NCBI GenBank assembly: GCA_021852245.1
Contig: JAJZNY010000472.1
Span: 1 to 5,966, forward strand
Origin: Planctomycetota bacterium
Lineage (GTDB): Bacteria > Planctomycetota > Phycisphaerae > WQYP01
DNA length: 5,966 nucleotides
Direction of reading: 5' to 3'
The notes beneath the pieces are model-generated. The model saw only the letters and a list, made by a program, of their open reading frames with translations, was not told the DNA's origin and made no database searches. The translations under genes were made by a program, and so were the position numbers. Of the stretch, positions 1-5,352 are shown piece by piece. Numbering within the stretch: position 1 is the stretch's first letter; every line of letters starts with the position of its first letter.

Positions 1-2
1 CC

Positions 3-1286
3 CGCACACCGGCAGGCAACACCGATTCAGACAATAACAGCACCACGGCTCAGGCGGGCATATCCCAATTTCTTCCCACCGGCACAACCATTGCCGCCAA
101 TGCGGGCACGTCGATCAACAACGGGAGCGGAGGAGCGGGACAGGCGAGCGATGTCAACGGGGCGTTGACCATTACCCAGGCACTTCTTCGGGGCGGCAAT
201 CTGCAGGCCAATTTAGCGTCTATACGCTCGGCTAAACTCGGTGTGAGCATTTCCAAGTATGAATTGCGCGGGGTGGCGCAAAGTACGGTTTACAACATCA
301 TTACCGCCTATTGGGCCTACGCGCTGGCTCAGCAGAATGTCTCCATTTTGCAGAGCGCCGTGAATGTCGCACGTCAGCAGATGATGGAAACCAAGGCTTT
401 TATCAACGTCGGACGCATTGCGGAATCTCAGCTTCCCGCGTCGATTGCTCAGTTGGCCAGCGAGCAGCAGTCGCTCATCGCAGCGCAGGGTACGATGCAG
501 AATGCGCGGCTCAATCTTCTTCAACTCATAACCCCGCCGCAGCAAGCATTCTGGAGGCGGCATCTCGTCCTGCTCAATCAACCCTTTGTGCCCGCTCAGC
601 AACTCGCACCGGTGCAGGAGCATGTCAAAATCGCCATGAAGATGAGTCCGATCATCAATCAGACCAAACTCGAAATTCAGCAGGGTGATCTTTCGGTCAT
701 TCAGACGCGCAATGGCCTGCTGCCAAGGTTGGATTTATTCCTCGCGATGGGTAAGACCGGTTATGCGAATGATTTTGGCCACGCTTTTGATAACCTTGAC
801 GGTCCGGGCTATTCCATCGGCGGCGGGCTTTCATTCAGTTACCCGCTGCTGAATCGCTCGGCTCAGGCCGCTTATCAGGGCGCGGAACTATCCCGCGATC
901 AACTTGAAGCCTCGCTGGCAAATCTGGTGCAAACCGTCGAACTCGCCGTGCGGAATGACTACACCACCGCCCAGACCGATCGCAGGCAGATTGCTGCCGC
1001 CATTGCGAACACGGCGGCTCAGGCTGAAACACTCAAGGCTACGCAGGGGCAATTTCGTGTCGGTGAAGCGACTTCACTGCAGGTCGCTCAGGCACAGACA
1101 ACACTGCTTTCCGCTCAACTCACGCAGGCCCAGAGCGTTGTCAACTATCTTGATGCACTGGCAACCCTGTATCTGGAAGAGGGGACTCTGCTGGATCGAT
1201 CCGGCCTTTCGAGTCCAGGTGCCTATCCCCTGCACTGGCACGGGCCGGTATGGCTGAGACGCTGGCCCGATGGCTCCGGCCCGTGA
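3..1286 (+). CDS. TolC/OEP-family outer-membrane efflux channel, N-terminus cut by window edge
   Basis: The product is probably the outer-membrane and periplasmic tunnel protein of a tripartite export system (type I secretion, RND or ABC efflux). The frame is open from position 3, so the gene starts before the window. A TTG at 165 lies inside the domain and is not a real start. The visible part is 427 residues. Residues ~18-66 have the family's strand region, ISQFLPTGTTI followed by a Gly/Ser/Asn-rich loop and LTITQALLRGGN. Residues ~67-180 form the first long helical pair (first OEP repeat). Residues ~205-250 start the second repeat (SPIINQTKLEI, then GLLPRLDLF). Residues ~270-291 are the second strand region (YSIGGGLSFSYPLLNRSAQA). 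Residues ~292-391 are the second helical pair, with GQFRVGEATSLQVAQAQTTL, a typical signature. The missing N-terminus should hold the signal peptide and the first helix. The short tail after GTLLDRSGL is unremarkable. Partner membrane-fusion and pump genes are not visible and would be expected upstream. Family assignment is firm; the substrate is unknown. Confidence 0.9.
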   Translation, partial: RTPAGNTDSDNNSTTAQAGISQFLPTGTTIAANAGTSINNGSGGAGQASDVNGALTITQALLRGGNLQANLASIRSAKLGVSISKYELRGVAQSTVYNIITAYWAYALAQQNVSILQSAVNVARQQMMETKAFINVGRIAESQLPASIAQLASEQQSLIAAQGTMQNARLNLLQLITPPQQAFWRRHLVLLNQPFVPAQQLAPVQEHVKIAMKMSPIINQTKLEIQQGDLSVIQTRNGLLPRLDLFLAMGKTGYANDFGHAFDNLDGPGYSIGGGLSFSYPLLNRSAQAAYQGAELSRDQLEASLANLVQTVELAVRNDYTTAQTDRRQIAAAIANTAAQAETLKATQGQFRVGEATSLQVAQAQTTLLSAQLTQAQSVVNYLDALATLYLEEGTLLDRSGLSSPGAYPLHWHGPVWLRRWPDGSGP

Positions 1287-1295
1287 CGGGCCATC
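1269..1295 (+). terminator. Hairpin spanning the stop codon of the TolC gene (weak terminator candidate)
   Basis: GGCCCG (1278-1283) and CGGGCC (1287-1292) are perfect 6-base arms around the TGA stop codon. An alternative longer fold pairs GATGGC (1269-1274) with GCCATC (1290-1295) and CCG with CGG inside it. No U-tract follows, so intrinsic termination is uncertain. It could instead protect the 3' end of the mRNA. Confidence 0.25.
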
Positions 1296-1321
1296 ATCTC
1301 CTGAATACCCGGCGAAAATGT

Positions 1322-1338
1322 TTATCCGCCAAGGATAA
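1322..1338 (-). terminator. Weak terminator candidate for the synthetase/acetyltransferase gene
   Basis: TTATCC (1322-1327) and GGATAA (1333-1338) form a perfect 6-bp stem with a 5-nt loop. Read on the minus strand, the stem is followed by ACATTTTC, a short imperfect T-tract, about 80 nt after the stop codon of the minus-strand gene. The stem is AT-rich and short, so this is a modest candidate. Another short dyad, ACCTC/GAGGT at 1365-1382, has no T-tract on either side. Nothing else is recognisable in the 129-bp convergent gap. Confidence 0.25.
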
Positions 1339-1415
1339 TCCCGGAGGATCAGCAACGGCGTTTTACCTCGCTGCGCAGAGGTTCTCAGCCGGGTCGGCAA
1401 ACGAAGGGGGCGATC

Positions 1416-4169
1416 TTACGGCGTGCTTGGCGTTTGATCATCCAGATTACGTTCAAAGTGTATCGTCGGCGATCCCGGTTCCGGAGGCCGCATCTCAAAA
1501 TCGAGCCGATCCACCAATATCTTCTGCGCCTCGATGTTGTCGACCAGCGCCCGGGCATAAACCCGTCGCACACCTTCCCGCCGGGCAATCTCAAGCGCTT
1601 CTTCCAGCAGCGCGGTTCCGACACCCTTATGCTGCCAGCTATCGGAAACAATCGCCGAAATCTCAGCCGCATCTGCTGCCCGCAATTTGGACAGCCGCCC
1701 TACGCCGATAATCTCCTTTTCACCGCCGTCGGTGCGCTCGGCGACCATGGCGATTTCGCGGTCATAATCCCCCATGCAGACGCGGATGAGCCGCTCGTGG
1801 GCGATGCGATCCTCCAGCCGCATGGCCATGTAGTATCGGTTCCGTACACTTTGAGTCGAGAGCCGCCGATGGAAATCCACCATCAGTGGCTCATCCTCCG
1901 GGCAGATCGGGCGGAGGGTGAGTGTCTCATGATCGCGTGTGGTGAACGTACGCACATATTGCGATGGATACGGGCGAATGGCCGGACGCGGAAGCTGCGC
2001 GTCCGAGGTCTCAGGCGGGAAAATAATCACCCGCGCATCGACGGCAATGATGCCATCCGGGCCGGCAAGCAGGGGATTAATATCAATTTCACGGATACGC
2101 GGGTGTTCAACCACCAGCAGCGAAAACCGCACCAGCAATTCTTCCAGCTTCGCCATATCCACCGGTCGGCGGCCGCGAATTCCCGCCAGCGCCCGACTGA
2201 TGCGCGTCCGATCCATCAGCCGCCGGGCCAGCGTGGAATTAAGCGGCGGCAGACCCAGAGCCCGATCCTGAAATACTTCCACCATCTGCCCGCCGGACCC
2301 GAACAGGATCACCGGCCCGAATTGCGGATCGACAGCCGAGCCGAGAATCAACTCATAGGCGTCTGCGAGTTTCACCATCGGCTGAACGGTAACACCCTGA
2401 AAATGCTCCCCGCCGCGGCGGGCCACGACCGCCTCACGTACCTGCTCAAAAGCTTTTTCAACCTCCTGCTCCGTGCGCAGATTCAGCACCACGCCGCCCA
2501 CATCCGTCTTATGAGTAATGCTGAAGGAGTACAATTTCAATACTACTGGAAATCCCATCGCCCGCGCCTCTTCTGCCGCCTGACGGGCGGAAGTCGCAAC
2601 GCGCGTCGTGGATACGGGAATATCGTAAAGCGCCAGCAGGTCCTTGGATTCCGGCTCGGTGAGGGTAGTGCGGTGGTCGGCGGCAACCGCCGCGATCATC
2701 GCCGCCGCCTTCTGCTGCCGGGTTGCAGTTGAAGCATCCGCACTGGATAACCGCGGCGTTTCATACAGTGCCCGGAGTGTCCGGTCATACTGCCAGAGGT
2801 AATTAAATGCCCGCGCTGCCGCATCGGGTGATTCAAATGTCGGAATGCCCGCACGGTTGAGAATCTCCTCCCCGGCCTGCACGCTCGCACCGCCCATCCA
2901 ACTGGCCAGAATCGGCTTGGTCTGATTTTTCGCCACCTCCACCAGCGCATCGGCACTTCGGGTCGCGTCGGTCATATCCTGCGGGGTTAAAATCACCAGC
3001 ATCCCGTCGGAACCCGGATCTTTGGCGGTGATCTCCAGCGCCCGCGCATAACGATCCGGCGAGGCATCACCGAGAATATCCACTGGGTTGCCGTGCGACC
3101 AATGGGGCGGAAGAAGCTGGTCAAGCTGGGCTTTGGTCTCCGGTGCAAGCTGTGTCAGCGAACCGCCCCCGGCGATCAGCGCATCGGTGGTCAGCACCCC
3201 CGGGCCCCCGGCGTTGGTGAGGATGGTCAGATTGGGGCCCTTCGGACGCGGCTGATTGGCCAATATCTCCGCCAGATCAAAGAGCTCACCGATGGTATTA
3301 ACCCGCTGCACGCCCACTCGCCGGAACACCGCGTCAAGTACATCATCCGATCCGGTCATCGATCCCGTATGGCTGGCAGCGGCGGCAGCGGCGGCGGCGG
3401 TTCGACCGGCCTTGATGACGATAATCGGCTTGGAAAGTGCAACCTCCCGCGCCGCCGAAATGAATTGCCGTGGATTCCCCACACCTTCCATATAAATGAG
3501 AATGGCGCGGGTATGCGGGTCATCGCCCAGGTAGTCGATCATGTCGCCGAAACCGACATCCAGCATCGAACCCAGCGACACAAAATTGCTGAAACCCACC
3601 TGCGATCGCAGCGACCAGTCCAGAATGCCGGTCAGCAATGCCCCGGATTGTGACAGTATCGCGATCGAGCCCGGCCGGGCGATACCACGGGCAAACGACG
3701 CATTAAGCCCCGTCAGCGGGTTCTGAATCCCAAGGCAGTTCGGACCGATGATGCGCATGCGGAATTCGGCGGCAGCAGCGGCAACCTGCCGTTCCAGTTC
3801 CACTCCCGGCGGACCCAATTCCCGAAAGCCGGCAGAAATAATTATGGCCCCGGGAATGCCCGCCCGGCCGCACTGTTCAATGATCTTCGGTACCGTCGGC
3901 GCCGGGGTGCAGATCACGGCCAGATCAACAAGTTCGGGCAGGTCCGCCACCGACGGATACGCCTTGATTCCCAATACGTTTGCCCGTTTCGGATTAACGG
4001 GGAAAACCGTGCCGCCGAACGGTGACGAAATTAGATTCCACATGACGGTACGGCCGACCGATCCGCTGTTTTCCGTCGCGCCGATCACCGCAATATGACG
4101 CGGGTTAAACAGCTTGCTGAGCGGTTGATACGATTTTGGGGTCGGAACCGGCGGGGTGGGCGCGTTCAT
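1416..4169 (-). CDS. ADP-forming acyl-CoA (acetate-CoA) synthetase fused to a C-terminal GNAT acetyltransferase (Pat/AcdA-like)
   Basis: This cytoplasmic fusion has the same domain order as the lysine acetyltransferase Pat/PatZ (YfiQ) of enterobacteria. Residues ~16-115 are a CoA-binding Rossmann domain ([27 protein letters not shown], then [12 protein letters not shown] at 140-151). Residues ~165-465 are the succinyl-CoA-ligase-like part, with SQSGAL at 173-178, YMEG at 226-229 and SHTGS at 266-270, where His267 matches the phosphorylated histidine of ADP-forming synthetases. Residues ~503-717 are the ATP-grasp beta part, with His553 in [10 protein letters not shown] and the metal-binding EIDINPL at 694-700. 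Residues ~742-905 are a GNAT domain with acetyl-CoA motif QHKGVG at 845-850; Glu836 is a plausible catalytic base. Both histidines are present, so the synthetase half may be active: acyl-CoA + ADP + Pi to or from acid + CoA + ATP. The GNAT half may acetylate lysines, possibly of AMP-forming acetyl-CoA synthetase. Length (917) is close to Pat (~890). Eight consecutive alanines (258-265) precede His267. The ATG is supported by AAGGGAAG seven bases upstream. Confidence 0.93.
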   Translation of the reverse strand: MNAPTPPVPTPKSYQPLSKLFNPRHIAVIGATENSGSVGRTVMWNLISSPFGGTVFPVNPKRANVLGIKAYPSVADLPELVDLAVICTPAPTVPKIIEQCGRAGIPGAIIISAGFRELGPPGVELERQVAAAAAEFRMRIIGPNCLGIQNPLTGLNASFARGIARPGSIAILSQSGALLTGILDWSLRSQVGFSNFVSLGSMLDVGFGDMIDYLGDDPHTRAILIYMEGVGNPRQFISAAREVALSKPIIVIKAGRTAAAAAAAASHTGSMTGSDDVLDAVFRRVGVQRVNTIGELFDLAEILANQPRPKGPNLTILTNAGGPGVLTTDALIAGGGSLTQLAPETKAQLDQLLPPHWSHGNPVDILGDASPDRYARALEITAKDPGSDGMLVILTPQDMTDATRSADALVEVAKNQTKPILASWMGGASVQAGEEILNRAGIPTFESPDAAARAFNYLWQYDRTLRALYETPRLSSADASTATRQQKAAAMIAAVAADHRTTLTEPESKDLLALYDIPVSTTRVATSARQAAEEARAMGFPVVLKLYSFSITHKTDVGGVVLNLRTEQEVEKAFEQVREAVVARRGGEHFQGVTVQPMVKLADAYELILGSAVDPQFGPVILFGSGGQMVEVFQDRALGLPPLNSTLARRLMDRTRISRALAGIRGRRPVDMAKLEELLVRFSLLVVEHPRIREIDINPLLAGPDGIIAVDARVIIFPPETSDAQLPRPAIRPYPSQYVRTFTTRDHETLTLRPICPEDEPLMVDFHRRLSTQSVRNRYYMAMRLEDRIAHERLIRVCMGDYDREIAMVAERTDGGEKEIIGVGRLSKLRAADAAEISAIVSDSWQHKGVGTALLEEALEIARREGVRRVYARALVDNIEAQKILVDRLDFEMRPPEPGSPTIHFERNLDDQTPSTP

Positions 4170-4176
4170 GGTACAT

Positions 4177-4185
4177 CTTCCCTTT
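4177..4185 (-). promoter_or_regulatory. Ribosome binding site of the synthetase/acetyltransferase gene
   Basis: On the minus strand, AAAGGGAAG is followed by seven bases and then the ATG at 4169. An upstream ATG ending at 4174 is out of frame and too close to the purine run, so the site supports the 917-residue start. I see no convincing -35/-10 pair for this gene in the 191-bp gap. Confidence 0.6.
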
Positions 4186-4201
4186 CAATATCCCGGCCGG
4201 T

Positions 4202-4223
4202 TTGACGCCAGTTCGGCGCTCAA
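4202..4223 (-). terminator. Hairpin between the repressor gene and the synthetase gene (attenuator, processing site or weak terminator)
   Basis: On the minus strand the order is TTGA, bulged G, CGCC, loop GAACT, GGCG, TCAA: an 8-bp stem with one bulge. It starts at the TGA of the small open frame and ends about 32 bases before the synthetase start codon. There is no U-tract. It may limit read-through from the repressor gene or stabilise an mRNA end; function is inferred from position only. Confidence 0.25.
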
Positions 4224-4354
4224 TCCTTCGGACGGCCGGGCTTCCCTGCATGATATGAAATAGCGACGGGTGCCGCATAGGAAAATTCCTTAATCATTCG
4301 CCGCACTTCGTCCCCAATCGTTTGGAAGTGAATGTGGCCACGGTAGGGGGGCAA
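4220..4354 (-). other. Possible very small open reading frame between the repressor and synthetase genes
   Basis: Directly after the repressor stop codon, the same frame continues without a stop for 46 codons to a TGA at 4220-4222. Possible starts are TTG at 4354 (44 residues), GTG at 4306 with GGGGA four bases before it (28 residues), or ATG at 4297 (25 residues). The ATG version reads MIKEFSYAAPVAISYHAGKP and then GRPKD. There is no recognised domain, no membrane segment and no strong ribosome site. It may be a chance frame in a GC-rich gap, or the remnant of a longer repressor C-terminus lost by a stop mutation. I do not assign a function. Confidence 0.15.
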
Positions 4355-4360
4355 TGGGTA

Positions 4361-5128
4361 TCACATTTCCCGCGATGGCTTGCGGTGTGCACGGCGTCCG
4401 GCGATCGGTCGGTGCGACGCTTTTGATTCTTCCGCGCTTTTGGTTGATATCATGAATTTGGCGGCCACAGCAAGCGAAACGCTCACCGGTGAATGACCGC
4501 GTGGGTGCACCAGCATCGCTCCCGCTCCCGGGTTGATATGAGCAACGCTAATCGCTGCTCGCGGTACAAGGCCGTTCTGTCGGGCAAAAGTCAGAAATTC
4601 ACGGCTCTGATCCATAATCCGCACAATGACCGCTTCAGTTCCTCCCTTGACCTCCGCCAGATTAGATACATTCTGAACCTCCGGCATCCCGGCTTCGGAC
4701 GGGATCGGGTCACCGTGCGGATCGGCTGACGGATGACCGAGCAGCCGGTCAATGGCCAGCAGGACGGTATCGGAAATGACATGCTCAAGCTCTTCCGCCT
4801 CCTCATGGGCGTGAGCCCAATCAATGGACAGAATTTCCACCAGAAAAAGCTCCACCAGCCGATGCCGCCGCAGTACGTGCAGGGCGAGCTTTTCGCCGGC
4901 CCGGGTAAGCCGAACGCCTGCCCGCGGCGTGTAACGGGCCAGCCCCGCGTCCGCCATGGCCTTGACCATCGTGGTGGTGGTGCCGGGGGTAACCCCCATG
5001 GACTCCGAGAGCTGTCCCATGGTTACAACGCTTCCCGCCGACCGACGGGCGCCCGATGCGGGCTTCCGCACCGCATGCTCCAGCAGCCAGAGTTGCTTGA
5101 GATAATTTTCAATCGTCCGACTGGCCAT
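4361..5128 (-). CDS. DtxR/MntR-family metal-dependent transcriptional repressor with C-terminal SH3-like domain
   Basis: This is a cytoplasmic DNA-binding metal sensor that probably controls the divergent NRAMP-type transporter. Residues ~1-78 form the winged helix (IENYLKQLWLLEH, then MGQLSESMGVTPGTTTTMVKAM as the helix-turn-helix, then GVRLTRAGEKLAL). Residues ~79-133 are the dimerisation and metal-binding domain. The ligands line up with DtxR: His89, Glu93 and His108 match the DtxR ancillary-site residues His79, Glu83 and His98; Glu112, Glu115 and His116 match Cys102, Glu105 and His106. Glu at the Cys102 position is MntR-like. The N-terminal ligand (Met10 in DtxR, Asp8 in MntR) is Asn8, and MntR Glu11 is Lys11. 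HPSADPHGDPIP (132-143) is a family landmark. Residues ~152-228 match the SH3/FeoA-like domain of DtxR and IdeR that Bacillus MntR lacks. About nine extra basic or small residues (~22-31) sit between the first helix and the HTH. The last ~25 residues are basic and probably disordered. AAGGAG four bases upstream supports the ATG. Metal identity (Mn, Fe or other) is open. Confidence 0.9.
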   Translation of the reverse strand: MASRTIENYLKQLWLLEHAVRKPASGARRSAGSVVTMGQLSESMGVTPGTTTTMVKAMADAGLARYTPRAGVRLTRAGEKLALHVLRRHRLVELFLVEILSIDWAHAHEEAEELEHVISDTVLLAIDRLLGHPSADPHGDPIPSEAGMPEVQNVSNLAEVKGGTEAVIVRIMDQSREFLTFARQNGLVPRAAISVAHINPGAGAMLVHPRGHSPVSVSLAVAAKFMISTKSAEESKASHRPIAGRRAHRKPSREM

Positions 5129-5132
5129 GCGG

Positions 5133-5138
5133 CTCCTT
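5133..5138 (-). promoter_or_regulatory. Ribosome binding site of the repressor gene
   Basis: AAGGAG on the minus strand lies four bases before the ATG at 5128. It is a near-perfect Shine-Dalgarno match and fixes the start of the DtxR-family gene. Confidence 0.75.
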
Positions 5139-5167
5139 GCGATGCAAAAGCGGATCCGGCCTGAGAG

Positions 5168-5196
5168 ATGATACCCGATCGTATTTGATCAATCAA
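5168..5196 (-). promoter_or_regulatory. Sigma70-like promoter of the repressor gene
   Basis: On the minus strand, TTGATT (5196-5191) and TATCAT (5173-5168) are separated by exactly 17 bases. Predicted transcription starts near 5161, giving a ~33-nt leader that contains the AAGGAG site. The -35 hexamer lies inside the TTTGAT-CA-ATCAAA dyad, which suggests repression by occlusion, probably autoregulation. Identified by inspection, not tested. Confidence 0.55.
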
Positions 5197-5197
5197 A
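5184..5197. promoter_or_regulatory. Operator candidate O1: TTTGAT-CA-ATCAAA inverted repeat
   Basis: A perfect 6-bp dyad with a 2-bp centre covers the -35 of the repressor promoter. It contains the first copy of a 13-bp direct repeat, TGATCAATCAAAC (5186-5198). DtxR-family repressors bind dyads of about this size as dimers, so this is the best candidate site for the neighbouring regulator. Confidence 0.5.
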
Positions 5198-5205
5198 CTT
5201 ATTAC

Positions 5206-5220
5206 CATGATCCATCAAAC
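5206..5220. promoter_or_regulatory. Operator candidate O2: second copy of the 13-bp repeat
   Basis: TGATCCATCAAAC (5208-5220) matches the copy in O1 at 12 of 13 bases, with a 22-bp period (about two helical turns). As a dyad it is CATGAT-CC-ATCAAA, so only the right arm is perfect. It lies between the two divergent -35 elements, where it could serve cooperative binding. Confidence 0.4.
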
Positions 5221-5224
5221 CCCC

Positions 5225-5242
5225 TTTGACTTTGTCATCAAA
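5225..5242. promoter_or_regulatory. Operator candidate O3: TTTGA-N8-TCAAA dyad over the transporter promoter
   Basis: The arms TTTGA (5225-5229) and TCAAA (5238-5242) flank an inner TGAC-TTT-GTCA inverted repeat (5227-5237). The ATCAAA at 5237 continues the 22-23-bp phasing of O1 and O2. The site covers the -35 and part of the spacer of the transporter promoter, a typical place for repression. Its half-site spacing differs from O1, so it is less certain. Confidence 0.35.
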
Positions 5243-5253
5243 GTGCATATCCT
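5226..5253 (+). promoter_or_regulatory. Sigma70-like promoter of the NRAMP-type transporter gene
   Basis: TTGACT (5226-5231) and TATCCT (5248-5253) are 16 bases apart; the -35 matches the consensus at five of six bases and the -10 at four of six. The predicted start near 5260 gives a leader of about 93 nt before the ATG at 5353. It points away from the repressor promoter, with about 30 bp between the two -35 elements. Confidence 0.45.
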
Positions 5254-5264
5254 TATTCCTGCAT

Positions 5265-5312
5265 GATCCATCCGCGACCGGCGGAACGTTTCGCTCTTCG
5301 GCCGGACGGATC
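5265..5312 (+). promoter_or_regulatory. Hairpin in the transporter mRNA leader
   Basis: GATCCATCCG (5265-5274) pairs with CGGACGGATC (5303-5312) at nine of ten positions, with one A-C mismatch. A small inner stem (GCGGAA with TTTCGC, 5281-5294) can form in the loop. It starts right after the predicted transcription start. It does not show the pattern I would expect of a yybP-ykoY manganese riboswitch, so it may be a 5' stability stem or an unrecognised element. Confidence 0.3.
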
Positions 5313-5352
5313 AGGCGGTGGACACTCGGTGGGAAGGCGGCATCAGAAGCCC

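Noticed and set aside
165..1286. TTG at 165 as the start of the TolC-family gene
   Set aside because: The frame is open upstream to the window edge and the upstream translation (ISQFLPTG...) matches the family. The gene is therefore truncated by the window rather than starting here.
1434..2732. A 432-codon plus-strand open frame opposite the synthetase/acetyltransferase gene
   Set aside because: It lies antisense inside a clearly real gene. Its translation is His/Arg-rich without domains, as expected for a shadow frame in GC-rich DNA.
3371..3401. GGC/GGCAGC-like tract as a possible tandem repeat element
   Set aside because: It is explained by the eight Ala codons of the synthetase gene and is too short to call a separate repeat.
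3093..3653. A 186-codon plus-strand open frame opposite the CoA-ligase part
   Set aside because: It is a shadow of the minus-strand gene with low-complexity Gly/Arg composition and no ribosome site.
4733..5164. A 143-codon plus-strand open frame antisense to the repressor
   Set aside because: It is entirely opposite the conserved HTH and metal-binding parts of the repressor and has no recognisable features.
5254..5352. yybP-ykoY manganese riboswitch in the transporter leader
   Set aside because: The context made it worth looking for, but the leader is short and I could not find the conserved junction sequences. Only a simple hairpin is supported.
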